Made by a program: the position numbers and the translations under genes. From contig NZ_SSON01000010.1 of the NCBI RefSeq assembly GCF_029871245.1, forward strand, positions 1-41,097: DNA of 41,097 nucleotides, given 5' to 3'. Source of the DNA: Pseudomonas sp. BN102. GTDB taxonomy: Bacteria; Pseudomonadota; Gammaproteobacteria; Pseudomonadales; Pseudomonadaceae. Of this stretch, positions 16,463-24,614 are shown in pieces. The notes below the pieces were generated by a model. The model did no database searches. It saw nothing but the letters and a program-made list of their open reading frames with translations, and was not told the DNA's origin. Within the stretch, counting starts at the first letter, position 1; each line of letters begins with the position of its first letter.

Positions 16463-17284
16463 ATGCTCGACTACCTATGCCACCGGCTACCCAAGCCCTG
16501 GTGGCTAGGGGCGTTGCTGAGCGCGGCATCTTTCTCCACCCCGGCCGAAACTATTGTGACCTTGTTGGTCGACGAAAACTACCCGCCCTATGCCTACCGG
16601 GCAGCCGATGGAACGGCCACCGGTATATACCCGGACATCCTTCGTGCGGCTGAGACACAGCTGCGTGGTTACCGCTTGAGTCTGCAACCCACGCGATGGC
16701 GACGTGCGTTGGCCGAGGTCGAGGCTGGACGAGCACTGGCGGTGGTGCCACCCTTTTTCCGACCACAGGAGCGGCCGTTCATTGGCCGCTATTCGACACC
16801 ACTTCTGGAAGAACAGGTGGCGGTGTTCTGCCGCCACTCGGTATTTGCTAAGCGCCCACGCCAGCTCTGGCCTGAGGATTTCCAGGGACTGCGCTTCGGC
16901 GTCAACTTAGGCTCGCTCTCAGCGGGCACAGCGTTCTGGCAGGCGAAGTCGAACAAGCTGATCAAAGTCGAGGAGGCTCCTGGAACACGCTCCAACTTAC
17001 TCAAGATGCTGCGCGGACGGATCGACTGTTTCGCCTTTGACCGCATATCCACGCTCAGTGTGTTGGCCGAGCTTAAGCGCAGCGGAGATTACGACGAGGC
17101 CAGGGACGGGCGTATCGTAGAAGGACCGATTCTGAACAAGGACACCGCACACGTCGGCTACACCAACCGCGACCAAGGCCGCTTCCCTTTCAAGGAAGAT
17201 TTCGCTACACAACTGGACACGGCACTCGACGCGATGCGGCGCGCTGGGGAGGTTGACCGAATCATCCAACGCTATACGGATTGA
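16463..17284 (+). CDS. Periplasmic amino-acid-type substrate-binding protein, orphan (1)
   Basis: Starting at ATG 16463, eight bases after GGAGGG, gives 273 residues of the SBP family 3 fold. A signal peptide (WWLGALLSAASFSTPAE) ends near residue 29, then VTLLVDENYPPYAYRAADGTATGIYPDILRAAE, the typical first lobe. RWRRALAEVEAGRALAVVPPFFRPQERPF is characteristic of the two-lobe solute-sensing family rather than of classical ABC partners. No permease or ATPase is adjacent, so the protein may feed a remote transporter, act as a sensor, or be secreted. It resembles in layout the gene at 23679-24509 (WRRAL versus WARAL, and both mention PY or FF after the hinge). It faces the AsnC gene convergently. 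Confidence 0.85.
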   Translation: MLDYLCHRLPKPWWLGALLSAASFSTPAETIVTLLVDENYPPYAYRAADGTATGIYPDILRAAETQLRGYRLSLQPTRWRRALAEVEAGRALAVVPPFFRPQERPFIGRYSTPLLEEQVAVFCRHSVFAKRPRQLWPEDFQGLRFGVNLGSLSAGTAFWQAKSNKLIKVEEAPGTRSNLLKMLRGRIDCFAFDRISTLSVLAELKRSGDYDEARDGRIVEGPILNKDTAHVGYTNRDQGRFPFKEDFATQLDTALDAMRRAGEVDRIIQRYTD

Positions 17285-17312
17285 AGGATTCGTGCGAGCC
17301 GATGTCGGTCGA

Positions 17313-17804
17313 TTACTGCTGGCTCAGCAGTTTGCGCAGCGGTACGCCATCCTTCAGCACTGGCGACTTGATGACGATATAGCTGAAGTACTTGGATATT
17401 CCGATGTTCTTGTCTAGCAAGCCCTCCATAACCTCCTGATAGTGCTGAATGCTGCGGGTCATGAAACGTGCCAGATAGTCGTAGCCTCCGCTAATCAAAT
17501 GGCACTCCAATACCTCATCGACCAATCGAATGTTGGACTCGAATTTCGCAAAGTCTTCGCGCTTGTGGTCGCTCAAGGTTATCTCGGTGAACACCGTTAC
17601 TGACTCGGTAATCTTGGCCAGATTGAGGTGGGCACTGTAGCCGGAGATATAACCTGCCGCCTCTAGCCGCTTGACCCGCTGCAAGCATGGGCTGGCTGAG
17701 AGTCCTACGGCATCGGCCAGGCTGACGTTGGTTATGCGGCCGTCTTTTTGCAACTCAACCAGGATGTTGATGTCGATCCGGTCCAGCTTGACTATACCTT
17801 CCAT
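17313..17804 (-). CDS. Lrp/AsnC-family transcriptional regulator
   Basis: This 163-residue Lrp/AsnC protein has an N-terminal helix-turn-helix (residues 8-60: LDRIDINILVELQKDGRITNVSLADAVGLSASPCLQRVKRLE, read in parts) and a C-terminal ligand-binding RAM domain with the signature SGGYDYLARF (about residues 106-115). It belongs to the BkdR/Lrp group that responds to amino acids. It follows the HAD gene by 41 bp on the same strand, in a unit with the aminotransferase, so it probably senses the amino acid metabolised there and controls the gabT unit. No effector can be named. Confidence 0.92.
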   Translation of the reverse strand: MEGIVKLDRIDINILVELQKDGRITNVSLADAVGLSASPCLQRVKRLEAAGYISGYSAHLNLAKITESVTVFTEITLSDHKREDFAKFESNIRLVDEVLECHLISGGYDYLARFMTRSIQHYQEVMEGLLDKNIGISKYFSYIVIKSPVLKDGVPLRKLLSQQ

Positions 17805-17845
17805 CGCCTACCTCTCGAGTAACCGATTCGATCTTTCTAACAAAT

Positions 17846-18502
17846 TCAGCGACGCAATGACAGTTGATGTTGCGCCACCAAGTCGGCCATGCTGCTAGCG
17901 CAAAAGTCCGCATTCGCCGGTTGGGCATACTCAGTCTCGTCGCGACGGATAAGACAAAGGTCTACCGACGCTGGCGTGTTAGCTGACGGGGCGGAAACCA
18001 GCAGGATATCTTTGGGTTCCAAGTCATTGGCTGATAGCCAGGCGGGATCCAACAGCGGATTGACGGACCGAGACAAGAGATCTTCGGGAGGGATCCCCAG
18101 GCGCTCGCAGAGCGCATCGCGGTCGGCATTATCGCGATCGCCGTACACTAGCAGTCGATAGAACTTGCGCAGGTACAACATCGCGCCGGGCGCGTCCTCG
18201 AACAGCGACCAGTCGCCAGTCGAGCGAGCAAACGTCATGCCCTCCTCCCAGCTGCTTTCGAGCCCCAGGCGTTGCGCCAACTGACGGTGCGCGAAGCACA
18301 GCAGACCGCCGAAGCCGAGTTCGCCGAAGCGTGGATAAAGCGACTGGGCAACCTGCCTGAACTCGGCCAGTACCTCCTCCTTACTCAGTGAACCTGGGTG
18401 ATTCTCGAGCAATGGCTGCAAGGCCACCCAGATACCGGAATCTCGATCGACCAGAACCTCGTCGCAGTCGACCAGCAATGCACGATAGTCAGTCAGTTCC
18501 AT
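17846..18502 (-). CDS. HAD-superfamily protein with degenerate active site
   Basis: This 218-residue protein has the fold and length of type II haloacid dehalogenases. Motif I is present as VDCDEV (Asp12, Asp14). The later motifs are lost. The usual Ser-Asn of motif II is replaced by VYGDRDNA (about 119-126). The Lys of motif III is missing in LSRSVNPL (143-150). The acid-bearing Ser-Ser-x-x-x-Asp segment is replaced by VSAPSANTPAS (169-179). The intact homologue in this window (40400-41068) shows what is expected. It sits 92 bp after the aminotransferase and before the AsnC gene. It may be a non-catalytic or altered-reaction protein of the same pathway. The reading frame is intact, so it is not a simple pseudogene. 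Confidence 0.8.
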   Translation of the reverse strand: MELTDYRALLVDCDEVLVDRDSGIWVALQPLLENHPGSLSKEEVLAEFRQVAQSLYPRFGELGFGGLLCFAHRQLAQRLGLESSWEEGMTFARSTGDWSLFEDAPGAMLYLRKFYRLLVYGDRDNADRDALCERLGIPPEDLLSRSVNPLLDPAWLSANDLEPKDILLVSAPSANTPASVDLCLIRRDETEYAQPANADFCASSMADLVAQHQLSLRR

Positions 18503-18552
18503 GGCCTTTCTAGGCTCCCTCGCTGCGTTTCATGAATATGAATCCCTGACAG

Positions 18553-18587
18553 CCTCGGCCGATGCCGCATGCCTGCATCGACCGAGG
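18553..18587 (-). terminator. Long hairpin between aminotransferase and HAD genes
   Basis: CCTCGGCCGATGC at 18553-18565 pairs with GCATCGACCGAGG at 18575-18587 with a single G-T type mismatch and a 9-nt loop, 8 bp past the gabT stop. No clear uridine tail follows, so it may attenuate or protect the message between gabT and the HAD gene rather than end transcription. Confidence 0.5.
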
Positions 18588-18594
18588 GCTGGGC

Positions 18595-19890
18595 TTAGTT
18601 CAGAACACGCTCCAGCGCTGCCTCGAGGATATCCAGCGCCTCATCGATTTGGGCCTCTTCGGTGACAAGCGGCGCGAGGAAACGCAGTACGTTACGGTGT
18701 ACGCCGCACTTGATCACCAGCAGGCCGCCGTTACGGGCCTCATCGATGATTTTCTGATTGAGCTCGGGGTCGGGGCTGCGGGACGCGTCGTTCTTGACCA
18801 TCTCGATTGCCAGCATGAAGCCGGTTCCGCGCACGTCGCCAATCTGCGGATAACGCGCCTGGAAGCGCAGCAGTCCCTGACGCAGGCGCTCGCCTAGCTG
18901 GTCGCCACGGGCCAGCAGTCGCTCGCGCTCGTAGGTCTCGATCACCGCCAAGGCCGCCGCGCAAGCCAGAGCATTGCCGCCGTAGGTGCCACCGAGGCCA
19001 CCGGGGGTCGGCGCGTCCATGATCTCCGCCCTGCCGACCACACCCGAGATCGGCATACCGGCGGCCAGACTCTTGGCCACGGTGACCAAGTCAGGTTGGA
19101 TGCCGGCATGCTGGAAACCGAACCATGTGCCGGTGCGGCCGAAGCCGGCCTGAACTTCGTCGAGGATCAGGACGATGCCGTGCTGCTCGGTCAGCGCCCG
19201 CAGCGCCTGGAGGAATTCCGGCGGCGCGGTGAGGAAACCGCCGTCGCCCTGTACCGGCTCGATGATGATGGCCGCGACGCGCTCCGGCGAGACTTGCGTG
19301 GCGAACAGATCGTTGAGGGCGTTCAGCGCCATCTCGCTGGTGAAGCCGCGATAGGCATTCGGGTAGGGGGTGTGGAAAACCTCAGGCGCCATGCCGAAGT
19401 TCTGCTTGTAGGGCAGGCTCATGCCGGTGAGGGTGGTTCCGAGCAGGGTGCGACCATGGAAGCCGCCACGGAAGGAGATCACCGCGGGGCGCTTGGTATG
19501 GGCGCGGGCGATCTTCACCGCGTTCTCCACGGCCTCCGCACCGGAGGTGAACAGCGCCGCCTTGTGCGCAATGCCGCTGGACCCGCCGACCAGCTCACAC
19601 AGACGTTGTACCAGGTCGAGATAGGGCTGATAGGCCACCACCTGGAAGCAGGCATGGGTAATCTTCTCCAACTGCGTCTGTACCGCTGCGACCACTTGCG
19701 GATGGTTGTGACCGATATTCATCACACCGATGCCGCCGACGAAGTCGAGGTAGCGCTTGCCGTCGACATCCCACAACTCCGCACCCTGGGCTCGATCGAT
19801 GACCAGCGGATGGGCGGTGACCAGGCCACGCGGCACGAACCGATCACGCTGTTGGAGCAGATAAGGGGTTTCTTCGCATTTGCTGTTCAT
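18595..19890 (-). CDS. gabT: 4-aminobutyrate--2-oxoglutarate aminotransferase family (GabT-like)
   Basis: This is a 431-residue class III PLP aminotransferase from ATG 19890 (MNSKCEETPYLLQ); a start four codons earlier is possible. The PLP lysine is Lys273 in TVAKSLAAGMP. The phosphate/PLP segment TSGAEAVENA is at 115-124, the FHGRT segment at 144-148, and DEVQAGFGRTG at 244-254. VGGIGVMNIGHNHP and the overall length match GabT, which transfers the 4-amino group of GABA to 2-oxoglutarate, giving succinate semialdehyde. The relevant dehydrogenase lies 5.8 kb away at 25718. Related omega-amino acids such as 5-aminovalerate are possible substrates. It heads a unit with a HAD protein and an AsnC regulator and is divergent from the GhrA-type gene. 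Confidence 0.88.
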   Translation of the reverse strand: MNSKCEETPYLLQQRDRFVPRGLVTAHPLVIDRAQGAELWDVDGKRYLDFVGGIGVMNIGHNHPQVVAAVQTQLEKITHACFQVVAYQPYLDLVQRLCELVGGSSGIAHKAALFTSGAEAVENAVKIARAHTKRPAVISFRGGFHGRTLLGTTLTGMSLPYKQNFGMAPEVFHTPYPNAYRGFTSEMALNALNDLFATQVSPERVAAIIIEPVQGDGGFLTAPPEFLQALRALTEQHGIVLILDEVQAGFGRTGTWFGFQHAGIQPDLVTVAKSLAAGMPISGVVGRAEIMDAPTPGGLGGTYGGNALACAAALAVIETYERERLLARGDQLGERLRQGLLRFQARYPQIGDVRGTGFMLAIEMVKNDASRSPDPELNQKIIDEARNGGLLVIKCGVHRNVLRFLAPLVTEEAQIDEALDILEAALERVLN

Positions 19891-20020
19891 GGCATCTCCC
19901 ATAGTGAGCCGAGCAACCGGGAGGCGGCTGCGATGCTGATGAGGTTAAGCCTTCGCGGCAAAGTTCTAAGCCGAACTTGGCCGCCGAGAAATTCGGATCA
20001 ACTGTTTTCCTCCCGGCAAA

Positions 20021-20052
20021 CGGCAGAATCGGCCACGGCATGGAATCTGCCG
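20021..20052. promoter_or_regulatory. Dyad in the gabT/ghrA divergent promoter region
   Basis: CGGCAGA at 20021-20027 and TCTGCCG at 20046-20052 form a 7-bp inverted repeat with an 18-nt spacer. They lie in the 271-bp gap between the divergent starts. This could be an operator for the AsnC-type regulator encoded in the gabT unit. The evidence is only symmetry and position. Confidence 0.3.
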
Positions 20053-20161
20053 GATTCGACCCGAGACAACTCGGCATGCTGCGTTCAGCGAGGCCATTTC
20101 GACATTTACTGCTCTGACGCTGCGGCACACTGGATGCCTTCGCATACAGGAGGAAATGCCC

Positions 20162-21088
20162 ATGGCACTGCTCTACAAAGCCGACCCGGTGCGCGGCGAA
20201 AGATGGCAAGCGCTGTTCGCTGAACAGGCGCCGGATATTGAATGGCGTGCCTGGCCGGATATCGGCGACCCGCACGACGTCCGTTACCTCGCGGCCTGGC
20301 AGGCACCGGAAAATCTCGACTCATTGCTACCGAACCTGCAGGTGCTTTTCGCCCTATCGGCTGGTGTCGATCAGCTCGACCTGGGCCGCCTGCCACAGTC
20401 CTTGCCGGTGGTTCGTCTGCTCGATCCAGGCATCACCAAGGGCATGTGCGAATACGCCAGTTTCGCCGTGCTCGGGCTACACCGGGACATGCTGCGCTAC
20501 CGTCAGCAGCAGGCCGAGAAATGCTGGCAGGCGCACCGGTTGGTGCCGGCACACCAGCGCCGGGTCGGGGTGCTGGGCCTTGGTCTGCAGGCGCGGCAGA
20601 TACTCACCACCCTGCAGCCCTATGGATTCGCCCTGTCCGGTTGGGCTCGCAGCCTGCACCACATCCCCGGCGTCGACTGCTTCGCTGGCCCCGATCAACT
20701 GCCGGCCTTCCTCGGCCAGTGCGACATCCTGCTCTGCGCCCTGCCGCTGACCGAGCAGACCCAGGGGATTCTCGACCGCGAACTGTTCCAACAGCTGCCC
20801 AAAGGCGCCGCGCTGGTCAACATGGGGCGCGGTGGCCATCTGGTAGAGGAGGATCTGCTCGAAGCCCTGGATAACGGTCAACTCAGCGCCGCGGTGCTCG
20901 ACGTACTGCAGCAGGAGCCTGCCGGGCCGGATCATCCGTTCTGGCAGCACCCGCAGATTCTGCTGACCCCGCATATCGCTGCGATGACCCAACCGGAAAG
21001 CGCCTTTTCTGTGCTGCTGGAGAATATCCGTCGCCATCAGCGCGGCGAACCCATGCTCGGGCAGATCGACCGCAAGCAGGGCTACTAG
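20162..21088 (+). CDS. ghrA: Glyoxylate/hydroxypyruvate reductase A (GhrA-like 2-hydroxyacid dehydrogenase)
   Basis: This 308-residue D-2-hydroxyacid dehydrogenase starts at ATG 20162. AGGAGG sits 7 nt upstream of this codon, but only 1-2 nt before the alternative ATG at 20156. The NAD(P) loop reads VLGLGLQARQI, with Ala in place of the last Gly of GxGxxG, as in several GhrA proteins. The catalytic Arg is in NMGRGGHLVEED, the Glu in DVLQQEPAG, and the His in TPHIAAMT. GhrA reduces glyoxylate and hydroxypyruvate with NADPH. Divergence from gabT suggests disposal of a 2-oxoacid released by the pathway. Substrate range cannot be fixed from sequence. Confidence 0.88.
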   Translation: MALLYKADPVRGERWQALFAEQAPDIEWRAWPDIGDPHDVRYLAAWQAPENLDSLLPNLQVLFALSAGVDQLDLGRLPQSLPVVRLLDPGITKGMCEYASFAVLGLHRDMLRYRQQQAEKCWQAHRLVPAHQRRVGVLGLGLQARQILTTLQPYGFALSGWARSLHHIPGVDCFAGPDQLPAFLGQCDILLCALPLTEQTQGILDRELFQQLPKGAALVNMGRGGHLVEEDLLEALDNGQLSAAVLDVLQQEPAGPDHPFWQHPQILLTPHIAAMTQPESAFSVLLENIRRHQRGEPMLGQIDRKQGY

Positions 21089-21131
21089 TTCCCTGCTTGA
21101 ACAACTTGCCCCCGGGCGAGTGCATCCCGTT

Positions 21132-21172
21132 ATGACGTATGCCGAGGCGGGCGACGCCTCGGCATACGTCAT
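21132..21172. repeat. Perfect 17-bp inverted repeat (large hairpin) after ghrA
   Basis: ATGACGTATGCCGAGGC at 21132-21148 is followed after a 7-nt loop by its exact complement at 21156-21172. It lies 44 bp past the ghrA stop. A terminator or mRNA-stabilising role fits the position, although no T run follows either side. Such a long perfect stem is unusual for an ordinary terminator. Confidence 0.7.
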
Positions 21173-21375
21173 TGGGTGATTACAAAAGCCACGACGGTCG
21201 TACACCGCCAAACGCTTAGCAAACTCCACGCACCGGAGCGAACCTGACACGAGTTCGAACCCGTCTTCGCTCGCAGAAAACAATTCTGCTGAATCTACAT
21301 CGCGCTACGGCGGCGTCCCCTTCTTCTTCTGAAGTAGAACAGCAGTAGATACGGGCCGGGCAAATCATAATAAAT

Positions 21376-21398
21376 CAAATGCTAATGATTCGTATTGA
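21376..21398 (+). promoter_or_regulatory. Probable Fur box upstream of TonB receptor
   Basis: AATGCTAATGATTCGTATT at about 21378-21396 matches most of the 19-bp Fur consensus, including the AATGATT-C-xxATT core seen in many Pseudomonas iron boxes. The surrounding 60 bp are AT-rich and the site lies about 55 bp before the receptor start, in a position to cover the promoter. Repression by Fur-iron is predicted. Confidence 0.65.
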
Positions 21399-21451
21399 AT
21401 ATAAAATTCAAATGAAATCAATGCCCTCCCTATCGAAGGACGCTACCCACA

Positions 21452-23587
21452 ATGCGCCATACCACCCTCGGGCTCTTCCTCCTGCATACGCTCTCGCCTG
21501 TCGCATGGGCCGAAGACCCGCCCGTTGAACGGGCTCCCTCTGCGCTGCAACTCGAGTCGACGACCATCAGCTCCTCCGCCGACAATTCGGAGCGCGCCGA
21601 CGGACCTGTGGACGGCTACCGGGCTACACGATCAGCCAGCGCGACGCGCACCGACGTCGCGCTCCACGACACGCCCCAATCGGTCAGTGTCGTTCCCCGG
21701 GATGCGATCGAGGACAGCGGCGCGACTCGCCTTCGTGATGCACTCGACTATGCCGGAGGGGTCGGCCGGGCCAACAATTTCGGCGGCCAGGGTCTGACGA
21801 CCTTCACCGTGCGCGGCTTCACCACCGGCGAGTTCTATCGTAACGGCTTTCCCATAAATCGGGGTTACCCCAATGCTCCGGACGCCTACACCATCGAGCG
21901 CCTCGAGGTCTTGCGGGGCCCCGCCTCGACCCTCTATGGTCGAGGAGATCCGGGCGGAACCTTCAACGTAATCACCAAGCAGCCCCAGGCCGAATCACGA
22001 GTGACGCTCGGCAGCCAGATCGACGATCAAGGTCTGCACCGCGCAACGCTCGACGCCACCGGCGCCCTGGATGAACCAGGCGATCTGACCTACAGACTGA
22101 ACCTGCTGGGCGAGGGTGGCGACAGCTTCCGCGACGGTGTCGAATCGGAGCGTTACGGCATTGCACCGGTATTAAGCTGGCAGCTCTCCAATGCGACACG
22201 GATCGTCCTGGAGGGCGACTTCATGCGCAACAACCATCCGCTGGATCGCGGCCTGACCCGTTTCCCCAACCAGATCGGCAACCCCTCACGCGATATCAAT
22301 GCCTGGGAGAGAGGCAGCGATAACCTCCTGCACAATGACAATGCCATGGTGCAACTGCGCTTCGATCATTGGCTCAACGACAGCTGGATGCTTGCCGGCG
22401 GAGTTCAGCAGTTGAACGGGACGTTGCAAGGCAATGCGGTCGAAGCAAATGGCCTGCAGGCCGACGGTCGCACCATGGGACGCAACTTCAACTACCGCAA
22501 GCTGGAGTGGGATGACCGCGACGTGCAGTTGAACCTAACCGGATACTTCAACGCGCTGGGCCTTGAGCACACGCTACTAACCGGCGTGGAGTACGAGGAC
22601 TTCCACTACAAATCGCTCATTCGGCGATCCAGCGGAGCCCTCGGTTCCTATCCGATCGACATCTTCGAACCGGTATCGGGCCAGCCGCGCCCTGCTCTGA
22701 CCCGCACTACCACCCACGACAACGAAAAGCTGCAGACCTGGGCTCTTTTCGTGCAGGACCAGATAACCCTCACCGAGCGACTCAAGCTTCTCGCCGGCGT
22801 GCGGATCGAACGTTTCGAACATGACTATCGCAACTATTTGCCGGGAAGTCGCAGCTGGGAGAAGGCCGACAATGCCATAACGCCGCGGGCCGGGCTGATA
22901 TACGACCTGACCGACAGCCTGGCCGTCTACGTCAATGCGGCGCGCTCCTACAAGCCTAACAGTGGCGCGAGTCGTCTCGGCGCAGGCTTCGACCCGGAGC
23001 AAGGCAAGTCCTACGAAGTAGGCGTGAAGTGGGAAGCACTCGACGGACAACTGAGCGTCGACGCCGCGGTTTACCACATCGTCAAGCAAAACGTCCTGAC
23101 CCTGGACCCACTCGATCCGAGCTTCAGCGTCGCGGCCGGTGAGGTGCTCAGCCGTGGCTTCGACCTGAACCTGGCCGGCAACATCACGCCCGAGTGGCGC
23201 ATGATTGGAGGCTACGCCTTCGTAGATGCCGAAGTCAGGAAAGACAACAACCTGCCATCTGGAACGCCTTTGGCCAACATTCCACGCAACAGTTTCAGCC
23301 TGCTGAACATGTACGAACTCCAAGACGGTGCCGCTAAAGGCCTGGGGCTGGGCGTGGCGGTGAAGTACGTCGACGAGCGCGTCGGACAGACAAGTGCGAC
23401 CACCTACGACATGCAGGGCTATGGCGTGGTCGACCTGCTGAGCTTCTACAAGCTCAATGAAGATGTCCGACTGAACCTGGATGTGAAGAATCTGTTCAAC
23501 GAGGAGTACGAGGAGGGGGCGTTCAACTTCTATGCGTACCCCGGCGCACCGCGCACCGTTCAGTTCGGCATCGCCTACACCTTCTGA
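21452..23587 (+). CDS. TonB-dependent siderophore receptor
   Basis: This 711-residue receptor has a Sec signal peptide (cleavage near PVAWA, residue 20). The plug domain starts near residue 70 (HDTPQSVSVVPRDAIED, FTVRGFTTGEFYRNGFP, IERLEVLRGPASTLYGRGDPGG). A 22-strand-type barrel ends in QFGIAYTF with a terminal Phe. Only about 45 residues separate the signal peptide from the plug, so there is no signalling (STN) domain and no FecI/FecR genes are nearby. That points to simple Fur control, in line with the upstream box. Wording resembles hydroxamate-type receptors such as FoxA, FhuA or FiuA, but the ligand cannot be named. It is unrelated in strand and regulation to the neighbouring catabolic genes. 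Confidence 0.93.
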   Translation: MRHTTLGLFLLHTLSPVAWAEDPPVERAPSALQLESTTISSSADNSERADGPVDGYRATRSASATRTDVALHDTPQSVSVVPRDAIEDSGATRLRDALDYAGGVGRANNFGGQGLTTFTVRGFTTGEFYRNGFPINRGYPNAPDAYTIERLEVLRGPASTLYGRGDPGGTFNVITKQPQAESRVTLGSQIDDQGLHRATLDATGALDEPGDLTYRLNLLGEGGDSFRDGVESERYGIAPVLSWQLSNATRIVLEGDFMRNNHPLDRGLTRFPNQIGNPSRDINAWERGSDNLLHNDNAMVQLRFDHWLNDSWMLAGGVQQLNGTLQGNAVEANGLQADGRTMGRNFNYRKLEWDDRDVQLNLTGYFNALGLEHTLLTGVEYEDFHYKSLIRRSSGALGSYPIDIFEPVSGQPRPALTRTTTHDNEKLQTWALFVQDQITLTERLKLLAGVRIERFEHDYRNYLPGSRSWEKADNAITPRAGLIYDLTDSLAVYVNAARSYKPNSGASRLGAGFDPEQGKSYEVGVKWEALDGQLSVDAAVYHIVKQNVLTLDPLDPSFSVAAGEVLSRGFDLNLAGNITPEWRMIGGYAFVDAEVRKDNNLPSGTPLANIPRNSFSLLNMYELQDGAAKGLGLGVAVKYVDERVGQTSATTYDMQGYGVVDLLSFYKLNEDVRLNLDVKNLFNEEYEEGAFNFYAYPGAPRTVQFGIAYTF

Positions 23588-23613
23588 CCGACGCGTTCGG
23601 CTCGCTCAAGCAC

Positions 23614-23635
23614 GGCCAGGCGCAGTTGCCTGGCC
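23614..23635. terminator. Hairpin between convergent receptor and binding-protein genes
   Basis: GGCCAGGC at 23614-23621 and GCCTGGCC at 23628-23635 form a perfect 8-bp stem with a 6-nt loop. They lie in the 91-bp gap between the receptor stop (23587) and the convergent stop (23679). It could serve both genes, though neither side has a marked T run. Confidence 0.5.
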
Positions 23636-23678
23636 TCGGCGGCAGCACGAGTCATCCGAGCGCCCTCCGACTGGGCAG

Positions 23679-24509
23679 CTAAATGCCGGCAGCCTGCAGC
23701 TGAAGTGGATAGATCGCATCATAACCAGTCACGATGCGATAGATGACGCCCTCCCGCTCGAGATCGGTCAGGACGGCGTCGAGGCGCTTCTTGAAATCCT
23801 GCTTGTACGGATAGGCCTGCGGGTTGGTGCGGGTATAACCAAGATGCCCAGACTCGCCGGAAAGCCAAGGGCCTTCGATCACCCAGCCAAGACCGTACTG
23901 CCCGAAAACGCCGTCGCTGTGCATTTGCTCCAGCTCCCAGAGCACTGCACGGCGGTCGTTGATATACGCATCCAGGCGACCGCGATAAAGCATGGCCAGG
24001 CTTGTTCGGTTGTCCTTGACGTAGACCTGATGCAACTCGCCCCTGGCAAGCATGCGCTGGTAATCCCGATTGAGGACATTAATGAAGCCCCTGTTCTGGC
24101 CGATGCGCAGGCCGCCGTAGGCTTGCGGAAACTGCTCGTCGGGAAGTTTCCGGGCCGCCTCGGCGCGCAAGAAGACCACCAGCTTTTCCCGCAGTATGGG
24201 CCGCGAATAGTCCATCCACGGCCGCTCGCTGAGCCGGTAGTACGGCGGATACAGGGCAAAGGCCCGGCCCTTGGACAATTCCCTAAGGGCGCGCGCCCAG
24301 GGCAAGGGACGTATCTGTACGCGATACTCGGGCATGCGGGCGAAGGCCGCCCGCAGAATATCGTGGTAGAGCCCCTTGGCCTGGTAGCCCTCGGCATAGC
24401 TGTAAGGCGGATAGCCGGCGTCACAGAGAATGGTCACCTCGATGGGCGGGCTCGCCCAGCTACCGGCATTCAGCCCGCACGCCAGCATCCCAACCAACAA
24501 CCTACGCAT
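23679..24509 (-). CDS. Periplasmic amino-acid-type substrate-binding protein, orphan (2)
   Basis: Starting at ATG 24509 (MRRLLVGMLACGLNAGSWA, a signal peptide) gives 276 residues of SBP family 3. The first lobe shows VTILCDAGYPPYSYAEGYQAKG and YHDILRAAF; the hinge region LPWARALRELSKGRAFALYPP parallels the protein at 16463. GGLRIGQNRGFINVLN and DNRTSLAMLYRGRLDAYINDRRAV complete the fold. No permease or ATPase lies beside it. It follows the terminator of the 25-kb array on the same strand, so it is a separate unit. Both orphan proteins may sense or bind related solutes; a role as a periplasmic partner of a remote importer or receptor is possible. Confidence 0.85.
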   Translation of the reverse strand: MRRLLVGMLACGLNAGSWASPPIEVTILCDAGYPPYSYAEGYQAKGLYHDILRAAFARMPEYRVQIRPLPWARALRELSKGRAFALYPPYYRLSERPWMDYSRPILREKLVVFLRAEAARKLPDEQFPQAYGGLRIGQNRGFINVLNRDYQRMLARGELHQVYVKDNRTSLAMLYRGRLDAYINDRRAVLWELEQMHSDGVFGQYGLGWVIEGPWLSGESGHLGYTRTNPQAYPYKQDFKKRLDAVLTDLEREGVIYRIVTGYDAIYPLQLQAAGI

Positions 24510-24551
24510 ATCCAGTCCCTCGAACGGCACGGCCGCCGCCGAATCTCACGC

Positions 24552-24580
24552 AAAAAAAAGCCCGCAGTGTGAACGGGCTA
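24552..24580 (-). terminator. Rho-independent terminator of the dehydrogenase unit
   Basis: On the minus strand AGCCCG (24574-24579) pairs with CGGGCT (24559-24564) across a 9-nt loop, followed by seven to eight T residues. It lies 35 bp beyond the stop at 24615 and is the clearest intrinsic terminator in the window, marking the end of the minus-strand catabolic array. Confidence 0.88.
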
Positions 24581-24614
24581 AGAGGGTTACGAACCAGGTG
24601 ATCAGACAAGGATT

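Larger units (their letters stand above)
21089..21451 (+). other. Intergenic gap between ghrA and the TonB receptor
   Basis: No gene is supported in these 363 bp. The first part holds a 17-bp perfect hairpin and the last part a Fur-type site, listed separately. Between them, a minus-strand open frame (about 21172-21283) is protein-like but overlaps ghrA antisense and matches nothing I know. The final 90 bp are AT-rich, as expected of an iron-regulated promoter. Confidence 0.55.

Noticed and set aside
21235-21285. A GTTCGAAC-containing stretch resembling a tRNA T-arm, possibly an attachment-site remnant
   Set aside because: The flanking bases do not form a T-stem, and no acceptor, D or anticodon arm can be drawn. 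No integrase is nearby.
21452-23587. A FecA-type signalling receptor with anti-sigma control
   Set aside because: The segment between the signal peptide and the plug is too short for an STN domain, and no sigma or anti-sigma gene is adjacent.
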